A DNA stretch of 33,175 nt from Blastocatellia bacterium (lineage in GTDB: Bacteria > Acidobacteriota > Blastocatellia > Pyrinomonadales > Pyrinomonadaceae), in NCBI GenBank assembly GCA_003488005.1, contig DNND01000103.1:1-33175 (forward strand), read 5' to 3'. The stretch's first letter is position 1; the number at the start of each line of letters is the position of its first letter. This document shows positions 7,250 to 13,698 of the stretch, piece by piece. Under the pieces are notes generated by a model. The model ran no database searches. It was not told where the DNA came from and saw only the letters and a list, made by a program, of their open reading frames with translations. The position numbers and the translations under genes are program-made.

Positions 7250-10221
7250 ATCAGTACGGCCCCCGTCTTTCGGCCGTAAGCAATGGCTCCCGCAGGTGCA
7301 AGGAAGTTACCTTTGAATTCTGGCCAGCCACTCATAATCTTGTCGCTATAGTTCATCGGAATAGCACGCTTGACTATCTCCGCGTTGCTTCGGCGACAGG
7401 CGCTTTCATCTTCCGGAAGAATCACGGACACCGAATAACCGGGCATGCGCACGGGTTCAGGCGTGGCGAACCAGCCAGAATCCAACCATGCGGTACGGGT
7501 GTCGAGCCGCAGTTCCTCTTGAGGCGACAGTGCATTAAATAGTGCTGATAGATCGGTCTGGCGAAGGGAGTGGCCGAGCGCAATAAGCCCATCAATCCAT
7601 TGTTCAGCCAGCCGAAGCGCCGATTCGGTATATGGGGTCGCCACTTTCTTTTCAGGCCAATAGAACAAGGCCGTACGAGGTTCACCCGGTGCCTCCGGAG
7701 TTATGCGACGATTGAGTCGTCCCAGCCGCTGAATCAAAGAGGAGATTGGCGCGATTTCACTGATGAGGAGATCAGCATCCAAGTCAAGCGACATCTCTGC
7801 GACCTGGGTCGTAACCGCAACGATCCCCGCTCGTCTTCGTTTGCCGCCAAACCACCGAATTACTTTGCGGTGTTGCCTCACTCTGTCCTTGTATTTGAAC
7901 CTACTATGATAGGTCCGAGCAGCGACATCCCGCTCCTGTAACTGTCGTAACACTCGTTGGGCCCGCGCCACCGTATTGCAAACCCACAAGACTCGCTTTC
8001 CTTCACCGAAAGCCATCCTCGCTGCGTCCAAAGCGTCTGCCTCGGAATCAGTCCGCTGAAAGTCATACCGAGGAATCTCTTCGAGTTCTGTAGGTGGAGG
8101 AATCTCCTCGATTCCGTCGACGTTACTTAACAAAAATTCCTTACGGGCTTTTGGGAGTGACGCAGTCATCAGGAGAAAGCGCGCGCCCGGCAGTGCTTTT
8201 ATTAGCGCTACAACCGCTTCGAACATTGGATTGTCGTAAGCATGCAACTCATCAAAGACAAACGCTCCAGACAGAATCGCAGGTGAGTTATACAATCCGC
8301 GCCGATTGTTGCGTACTAGCGAAAGTACGGTATCGGCCGTGCAGATTATTGCCTGAGGACTCCAGGCGTTGAGCGATTGGATTCTCAAGAGATGATCATT
8401 CTCTGCTTCGTCGTTCACTTGAGCAACGCCTTCCAGATCAACAATAGAGCGTGAATGAAGAAGCCCGGCCTCGACTTTGGTTTCGTGAACGTAACCCAAG
8501 AACCCTTCCGTGGCTGTGCCGGTAGTTGGATAGCAAAAGAAGAGTTTCTTGCCTTCGGCATGACGAGCAGCCCACATATATGCAGCCGCCGTCTTTCCGC
8601 TACCGCAACCAGCTTCGACCAGCGTGACTTGTGAGTTTGCGGCACCGATGGCCTCTTGAAATCTTCGTGGTTTGTCTCCCTTAAGTCGCGCGTCGACCAC
8701 CTCATCCATAAGAGCCTTGGTGACTCGATTGCCCAAGGTCTCGTGAACCCATTTTCTAATCACAACCCTGCCCTTTTCGGGCAGCATTGCGCTTCCAGCC
8801 ACATCAGCCGCTGTGACGAGTGCTTTAACAGCGGCAGCGAAGCGCCACCACTCGGCGTTCTTCCTTAGGCTACTTCGCCAGCGATTGCTGCTCATACTGA
8901 AAGGCAGCTGATGACGACCCAGAAAGGTTTGGTCGCCGTCAACCAACGAGAATCGGATTCGCTCGCAAGCTAGTTCACCCAGAAGAGGCTTCAAATCTGG
9001 ATGATCGAGTATTGCCTTCAGTGATTGACCGCAGCCACCGCGCAAAGCGAGGGCAGCTCTTCGCCATTCTTCGTCCATCTTTACGTGGTGACCGCCAACG
9101 GCCCCGACAACGCAATCCATTAGCATCGCAGCGTCGTCGTCATCGCTATCCATACTGAGCAGACTTAGAGCCCACTCACGGATGGCATGGTTCTTATCTG
9201 TGAGCAAGAGAGCGCTCAAGAGTTCGTGTCGGGCGGGCTGCCGTGTGGGATCAAGTTGCCCTCGAACCATTTTTTGAAAACCATCGTTAGCCTTGCCTAA
9301 GTCGTGGCAAAGGCTGCTAACACGTACAGCCCTCCGCAAGCGCGATAGCCAGGGATCTTTGGGGAGATTTAGTTGTTGAAGGATAAGTTCCCCAGCGACT
9401 TCTACAATACTTTCGCCTGCTCTTTCGACGGCACGAAGGTGAGGGAGAAGTCTCGCATAGGCTGGAGGCTCAACGCCTGAAATGGATCCTGGATAGCTCT
9501 TCGCTAACAAGAACTCGAACTCGCGTTCTGGCTTTTTCATCACAGGACGTACTTGTTGACGCAGTTTTTCTGTCCTAGTTTGCGCGGCGGGGGAAAACAA
9601 ACTGCAACCAAATCTTCGCTTTCCAAAAATGGGTGACGACTGGAGTTTTATAGAATCGACTTCATTGAGGTTGCTAACGTGAACGGCGTAGCCGATCACT
9701 GACCGTCCTTTGACCCGAATGACACGGCGACTTCGTTCGCGTCCTTTCGCGTCCCGTGCGTCATCAATCCAGATGTCGCCGACAATTTCATGCTGCTCCA
9801 GCTTCCCGCGAAGAGCCGCCAAGTACATCGCGCGGTCGGGAGATGCGCCTGTTTTTTCGGCGCCGCTTACCTTAATTACTACACAAGGGCAGAAGAGGTC
9901 CGAAACCGGTTTAAGAGGATAAACTTCAGGAACGCTCAAGCGAAGCTTATAGTCTTTCGCGTTATCGAAAATCCGCAATGTTGCGCCAGCCAGTGGCAAC
10001 ACCACCGGCAGATGCTCTGAAGGCAATCGGAGCCTCAAACGGGAATCCGATGTAAGCCTAAGGGTTTTTCCACTTAGTTGGAGACCATTTATCCGGTGAA
10101 TAGCCAGCCATTGGGCTTCGTGAAGTGCGGGGAATTGGCGGGACAGACTACTGTATAGTGCGTAGCTATGATCGCGTGGAAGATGGTGCCCTATAATGCG
10201 AAATGAAACATCAATTATCAT
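7246..10221 (-). CDS. cas6-cas3: Cas6-Cas3 fusion: crRNA endonuclease joined to HD nuclease-helicase
   Basis: The 991-residue product has three parts. Residues 1-212 are a MYXAN-type Cas6 (Cmx6): PRDHSYALYSSLSRQFPALH with a candidate catalytic His18, LRLRLP and LPLAGATL blocks, and the C-terminal Gly-rich loop FGKRRFGCSLFSP. Residues about 250-480 are a Cas3 HD nuclease with H306-D307 in CHDLGKANDGF, H332, H378-H379 and D473. Residues about 520-991 are a Cas3 helicase with Walker A EAGCGSGKT (536-544), the DExH box FDELH (656-660) and motif III TAS. The ATG at 10221 is chosen over one at 10263: GGAG lies 6 nt upstream, and a sigma-70-like promoter covers the upstream ATG. It is the first gene of the cas operon. 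No separate cas6 exists in the window, so this domain must mature the crRNAs. Confidence 0.92.
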   Translation of the reverse strand: MIIDVSFRIIGHHLPRDHSYALYSSLSRQFPALHEAQWLAIHRINGLQLSGKTLRLTSDSRLRLRLPSEHLPVVLPLAGATLRIFDNAKDYKLRLSVPEVYPLKPVSDLFCPCVVIKVSGAEKTGASPDRAMYLAALRGKLEQHEIVGDIWIDDARDAKGRERSRRVIRVKGRSVIGYAVHVSNLNEVDSIKLQSSPIFGKRRFGCSLFSPAAQTRTEKLRQQVRPVMKKPEREFEFLLAKSYPGSISGVEPPAYARLLPHLRAVERAGESIVEVAGELILQQLNLPKDPWLSRLRRAVRVSSLCHDLGKANDGFQKMVRGQLDPTRQPARHELLSALLLTDKNHAIREWALSLLSMDSDDDDAAMLMDCVVGAVGGHHVKMDEEWRRAALALRGGCGQSLKAILDHPDLKPLLGELACERIRFSLVDGDQTFLGRHQLPFSMSSNRWRSSLRKNAEWWRFAAAVKALVTAADVAGSAMLPEKGRVVIRKWVHETLGNRVTKALMDEVVDARLKGDKPRRFQEAIGAANSQVTLVEAGCGSGKTAAAYMWAARHAEGKKLFFCYPTTGTATEGFLGYVHETKVEAGLLHSRSIVDLEGVAQVNDEAENDHLLRIQSLNAWSPQAIICTADTVLSLVRNNRRGLYNSPAILSGAFVFDELHAYDNPMFEAVVALIKALPGARFLLMTASLPKARKEFLLSNVDGIEEIPPPTELEEIPRYDFQRTDSEADALDAARMAFGEGKRVLWVCNTVARAQRVLRQLQERDVAARTYHSRFKYKDRVRQHRKVIRWFGGKRRRAGIVAVTTQVAEMSLDLDADLLISEIAPISSLIQRLGRLNRRITPEAPGEPRTALFYWPEKKVATPYTESALRLAEQWIDGLIALGHSLRQTDLSALFNALSPQEELRLDTRTAWLDSGWFATPEPVRMPGYSVSVILPEDESACRRSNAEIVKRAIPMNYSDKIMSGWPEFKGNFLAPAGAIAYGRKTGAVLI

Positions 10222-10254
10222 TCGAATCTCCGCAATGTCGTTGCTCTGGTCGCA

Positions 10255-10283
10255 ACCATACAATTCTGGATCGGCCCTGTCAA
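10255..10283 (-). promoter_or_regulatory. Predicted sigma-70 promoter of the cas operon
   Basis: On the minus strand TTGACA (10283-10278) is followed after 17 bp by TATGGT (10260-10255). A start at about 10248 would give a 27-nt leader holding the GGAG site of cas6-cas3. The perfect -35 box and spacing make this the best promoter in the intergenic region. The -10 box matches the consensus at four of six positions. Confidence 0.65.
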
Positions 10284-10285
10284 TA

Positions 10286-10304
10286 CTTACTATTTCACTC
10301 CTCT
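10286..10304 (-). promoter_or_regulatory. Candidate Cascade operator matching the pseudo-spacer
   Basis: Read on the minus strand from 10304, this 19-bp site agrees with the first bases of the pseudo-spacer (from 10479 on the + strand) at 14 positions: 1-5, 7, 9, 10, 12, 14-16, 18 and 19. Type I Cascade uses guide positions 1-5 and 7-8 as its seed and leaves position 6 unpaired, so the pattern fits partial-match binding without cleavage. The bases 5' of the site, where a PAM would be, are ATG. The site abuts the -35 box of the cas promoter (10283-10278); a bound Cascade would cover that box. Confidence 0.45.
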
Positions 10305-10314
10305 CATTTTTTGC

Positions 10315-10343
10315 TTGACAGGTTTCAACCTCTCACGTATCGT
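10315..10343 (+). promoter_or_regulatory. Predicted sigma-70 promoter of the pseudo-CRISPR RNA
   Basis: TTGACA (10315-10320) and TATCGT (10338-10343) are spaced by 17 bp on the + strand. The start would be near 10350, about 93 bp before the first degenerate repeat. It is divergent from the cas promoter; the two -35 boxes are 31 bp apart, and the candidate operator lies between them. The only other product it could serve is a 15-codon open frame at 10353-10400. Confidence 0.55.
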
Positions 10344-10442
10344 GCCCGGCTTATGACAGACACTTCCGTGTTGGGTCTGCAGCGGGGCGCTGATTATTGA
10401 GGCATTTTCCTGGGGGTGCAAGCTCAAATCGGCGCGTCGTTG

Positions 10443-10536
10443 CCCAATATGCGCCTGAAACTGAAAGGTGTTGAGCACAGAGGTGCGAGACAGTGAGCCA
10501 TAGGTCAATCCAGTGATGCCGTAAGGCGTTTTAACA
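10443..10536 (+). ncRNA. Degenerate two-repeat pseudo-CRISPR (CreA/CreR-like RNA)
   Basis: Two diverged copies of the array repeat lie in sense orientation. Pseudo-repeat 1 (10443-10478) matches the transcribed-strand repeat at 23 of 36 bases and at 16 of its last 18, with an exact GTTGAGCAC end, so a normal 5' handle would form. Its stem keeps pairing by compensating changes (GCC/GGC becomes ACT/GGT). Pseudo-repeat 2 (10501-10536) matches at 22 of 36, with TGATGCCG and AAGGCGTT intact and a GTAA loop replacing GAAA, still a GNRA loop; its handle part is lost. The segment between them is 22 bp by repeat alignment, a little longer if the weak start of repeat 2 is read as guide. One crRNA-like RNA would result. 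Its guide matches a site at the cas promoter. CreA/CreR RNAs of other type I systems have this design; the function here is inferred. Confidence 0.6.
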
Positions 10537-10590
10537 TAGTCAGTCAGCAGGCTTACCCCTGGTGGTTTTGTTAGCCTCAGCAAACGAAGT

Positions 10591-10645
10591 AGCCATGCAA
10601 GAATTCTTGTATGGCTTATCGTGTTCTATGCAAAAAGTTTTGCAT
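10591..10645. promoter_or_regulatory. Two palindromes, operator-like
   Basis: A near-perfect 26-bp palindrome occupies 10591-10616 (core ATGCAAGAATTCTTGTAT). A second one, ATGCAAAA-AG-TTTTGCAT, lies at 10628-10645. Their centres are 33 bp apart. They agree at 14 of 18 core bases with each other, and the first agrees at 15 of 18 with a palindrome at 12258-12275 before the small peptide gene. They lie downstream of the TPR regulator gene. Neither is followed by a T-run, so they look more like protein-binding sites than terminators, although a terminator role for the regulator gene is possible. Confidence 0.45.
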
Positions 10646-10672
10646 CGCTGAAGCGCCATCAACCGCACCGCC

Positions 10673-12145
10673 TTACTTCTTCGGTGAGCGACGGCGGATC
10701 GGAGTACGATCCTTCAACAGAACCTTGTGCCTTCCCTCGATGATGTAAGCAAGAGCTTGATAACTCAGGGATAGCTGCGAGGCTGCCTCGGTCAAGCGGC
10801 CATTCGTTTTTGCCAGTGCTTGCTTAACTAACGCACCTTCATACCTCAACATTTCTTTTTGCAAGTCGCACGGCTTATTGAAGAGTTCTTCCGTAGCCTC
10901 CTCGGCTGTCAATTCGCGATCCAAAACAGCGAATACTTTTTCGGCTGCGGCAGTAAACCTTCTCATCAAGTCGTGGCCCTGAGAATTTGCTAACCACTCG
11001 GACGCACGATGAAAGGCAGAGTGGGCAGTGTCGCGAGGTAGGTCATCTAATTCTTCGACCAGGCTGAGGGCGGCCAAACCAGCTTTGTTGAGAGCGTCAA
11101 CCTGTTGCGCTACTGCGATCGCTCTCTGGAAAGTGAACTGGGCGCCCTCAGTCCTGCCCAGACGAGCGAGAGCGATGCCGTGAGTGATAAGTGCATCCGC
11201 CAGGAGACATTGCTGGCCACTCTTTGCCAACACCTTTACCGCACGGCCGGCTACAGCTTCGGCTTCCTTAAGCCTTCCCTCAGCGATCAGAACCTGTGCC
11301 CGAGTGTCATCGATTTCAGCGGTTTGTACTCTGTTGCGAATACTCGCGGCGAGGCGTCGTGCTTCTTCCAGATATCCGTGTGCTTCTTGAGATCGAGACA
11401 ACTGACGAAGAACATTACCAATGTTATTCTTTACATTGGCCCGAAAGACGATGTTATGAGCGAGTTTGAAATGAGTATCAGCTTGCTCATATGAGCGAAG
11501 AGCTCGTTGAAGATACTCATTTCTGTTCTCGGGCGTCGCGAGCTTTCGAAGGACCATGGCGAACTGATTGTGGTAGGCACCGATGATGGCGTGATTATTG
11601 ATCTTGCTGAATAGCGGGACATTATCAGTAAGTATCTTTGAGGCATCGTCGTATCTGGAGGCTGCACATTCAACAATAGCTAGTCTGAGCAACGCTCTAG
11701 CCTTCGTATTTCCTTCAGTGGTTAGTTTTTGAAGCGCTTCAGTTAGCATGGTCCTTGCTTCGTTGAGGGCACCCTCACGAAAATAGCAATAAGCAATTTC
11801 TGCACGTGCGGCGGTTTCCTTCCTTACGTCACTTATCGACTCGTAGAATGTCATTCCTTCAGTGATGAGATTTTTGGCGACCTCTTGCGCATCCTCAAGC
11901 TCCTCTTTGCTGCCGATCCAACTGGTCAATATCCCTACGCAGATCAGAACCTCGGCCGACACCGAGGCATGGAGACCCTTCAATTCCGGGCGCTCACCGA
12001 TCCGCTTCCACAGGGGCCGCATTACTTCTCTGGCACCGTCGTAATCGCCCCTGTCCCTCTTTTCTAAGGCGGCCTGACATTTTTTTAGTGCTTCTTCATT
12101 GGTCGTAAGGTGCGAGGAGTGGTGCTTCGGTGAAGTTATCTTCAT
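10673..12145 (-). CDS. TPR-repeat regulator with C-terminal Fis-type helix-turn-helix
   Basis: The 490-residue soluble protein is mostly helical TPR-like repeats (for example ARAEIAYCYFREGALNEART, LRLAIVECAASRYDDASKIL, NIGNVLRQLSRSQEAHGYLE) from about residue 20 to 380. At the end is a Fis/HTH_8-type DNA-binding element: EGALVKQALAKTNGRLTEAA, then SQLSLSYQALAYIIEGRH. Sensor TPRs with a DNA-binding end suggest a ligand- or peptide-responsive transcription factor. The frame opens at a TTG (12163), but the ATG at 12145 is preferred because GAAGGA precedes it. It is divergent from the small peptide gene at 12304, with palindromes at both ends of the gene. I do not know a named homologue; the peptide-sensing role is an inference from the pairing. 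Confidence 0.75.
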   Translation of the reverse strand: MKITSPKHHSSHLTTNEEALKKCQAALEKRDRGDYDGAREVMRPLWKRIGERPELKGLHASVSAEVLICVGILTSWIGSKEELEDAQEVAKNLITEGMTFYESISDVRKETAARAEIAYCYFREGALNEARTMLTEALQKLTTEGNTKARALLRLAIVECAASRYDDASKILTDNVPLFSKINNHAIIGAYHNQFAMVLRKLATPENRNEYLQRALRSYEQADTHFKLAHNIVFRANVKNNIGNVLRQLSRSQEAHGYLEEARRLAASIRNRVQTAEIDDTRAQVLIAEGRLKEAEAVAGRAVKVLAKSGQQCLLADALITHGIALARLGRTEGAQFTFQRAIAVAQQVDALNKAGLAALSLVEELDDLPRDTAHSAFHRASEWLANSQGHDLMRRFTAAAEKVFAVLDRELTAEEATEELFNKPCDLQKEMLRYEGALVKQALAKTNGRLTEAASQLSLSYQALAYIIEGRHKVLLKDRTPIRRRSPKK

Positions 12146-12221
12146 GACAGAAAGGTCCTTCAACGTGAGTGGAAGAAAGCTTGCAGTTGCGACTCGGATA
12201 CTAATTTGCCTCGTTAGCGCC

Positions 12222-12276
12222 TTGCAAGAAGTTTCTCAAGTTGTTTTAGTCTATTTGATGTAAGAATCCTTGCATC
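12222..12276. promoter_or_regulatory. Operator-like palindrome and half-site before the peptide gene
   Basis: GATGTAAGAATCCTTGCATC (12257-12276) is an imperfect palindrome and shares 15 of 18 core bases with the one at 10595-10612. A half-site TTGCAAGAA lies about 36 bp upstream (12222-12230). Both sit in the divergent interval between the TPR regulator and the peptide gene, where an autoregulated operator would be expected. I could not fix a convincing promoter here. Confidence 0.4.
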
Positions 12277-12303
12277 GTTAAACCAACAACAGGAGAAATA
12301 ACC

Positions 12304-12519
12304 ATGAAAAGATTGCTCATAACCACAGCTATGACGTTTGTTCTCTCGGTTTCCGTCCTGGCCGGCGACATACCGTGTGGCGCTCCAGCGCCGGCGCCTG
12401 AGGGATCGACGCAAACAACAATCACCACATCCCCAGGCGAAATACCGTGCGGTTTCGCGGAGCAGATTTCAGAGGCAGGACTGTCTGGCTTGCTGGTCGT
12501 GCTCGGCTTAGTTATCTAG
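12304..12519 (+). CDS. Small secreted or membrane peptide with duplicated IPCG motif
   Basis: The 71-residue product has a clear signal peptide: MKRL, a hydrophobic core TTAMTFVLSVSV, and a cleavage site after VLA-G at about residue 21. The mature part has two copies of a short motif (GDIPCG and GEIPCG) separated by a Pro/Ser/Thr-rich linker, then a hydrophobic tail AGLSGLLVVLGLVI that could insert in a membrane. AGGAG lies 8 nt before the ATG. It is divergent from the TPR/Fis regulator and preceded by an operator-like palindrome. No family is recognised with certainty. It could be a signalling peptide, a membrane-active peptide or a structural small protein. Confidence 0.7.
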   Translation: MKRLLITTAMTFVLSVSVLAGDIPCGAPAPAPEGSTQTTITTSPGEIPCGFAEQISEAGLSGLLVVLGLVI

Positions 12520-12985
<466 letters not shown>

Positions 12986-13020
12986 GCTTATCTCGCTCAT
13001 CGAGAAGGGCCGAGCGCATT

Positions 13021-13683
13021 CTATGAAGCGCTTCTACCCGCGGTCAAGTTTGGTCTAAGAAAGAGATCTAGTTGCTGGCGCATTTTCTCTGCAGCGCGAG
13101 CGCGATGACTAATTCTTCGCTTGATAGCCTGGTCCAGTGCCGCAAAAGATACTGCGTAACCGGTGGGGATGAAAATTGGATCAAATCCGAAACCGTCCGT
13201 CCCGGTAGGATCATGGGCTATCGCGCCCTCGCAAACGCCTTGGGTAACGGCCAGAACTTTCGCAGTTGATAACTCTGCTTGTTGTGAGGATGGCCAGCCA
13301 TAAACCACCATGCAGCAAACAAATCGGGCAATACGTGAAGTCGATCCACTTTGATCGAGCGACGACAGTAACGTTCGGGTGCGTTCAGTGTCCGTCAGGT
13401 GATCTCCACCGAAACGCGCCGACAACACTCCGGGTCCGCCCCGCAGGGCCGCGACTTCAAGTCCTGAATCGTCTGCCAGCGCTGTAATCCCGGTTTGGCG
13501 CGCGTAGCTCATCGCCTTGAGAGTTGCATTCTCTTCGTAGGTTTCACCAACTTCTGCGACCTCGGAAATATTTTTAAATTCGTTTAAAAAGCGTAGTGCT
13601 ACCGGCAACGTCGCAAATGCCTCGCGCAACTCGGCAATCTTGCCTTCGTTGCGAGTTGCTATTAACAATTCACTTTGAGTCAT
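13021..13683 (-). CDS. rdgB: RdgB/HAM1 non-canonical purine NTP pyrophosphatase
   Basis: RdgB hydrolyses dITP, XTP and related damaged purine nucleotides to monophosphates, keeping them out of DNA and RNA. The 220-residue product has the family motifs in order: TRNEGKIAEL near the start (substrate and metal binding), DDSGLEVAAL with the catalytic Asp, GPGVLSARFGG, DGFGFDPIF, and SHRARA near the end. It is about 20 residues longer than E. coli RdgB. It starts 15 bp after the upstream gene on the same strand and is probably co-transcribed with it. The ribosome site is weak (GAGG about 12 nt before the ATG). Confidence 0.95.
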   Translation of the reverse strand: MTQSELLIATRNEGKIAELREAFATLPVALRFLNEFKNISEVAEVGETYEENATLKAMSYARQTGITALADDSGLEVAALRGGPGVLSARFGGDHLTDTERTRTLLSSLDQSGSTSRIARFVCCMVVYGWPSSQQAELSTAKVLAVTQGVCEGAIAHDPTGTDGFGFDPIFIPTGYAVSFAALDQAIKRRISHRARAAEKMRQQLDLFLRPNLTAGRSAS

Positions 13684-13698
13684 GACAACTGCGTGCCT

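Noticed and set aside
10222..10672. Frames of 65 and 97 codons in the cas control region.
   Set aside because: They overlap the promoters and pseudo-repeats, lack ribosome sites and have no recognisable protein features.
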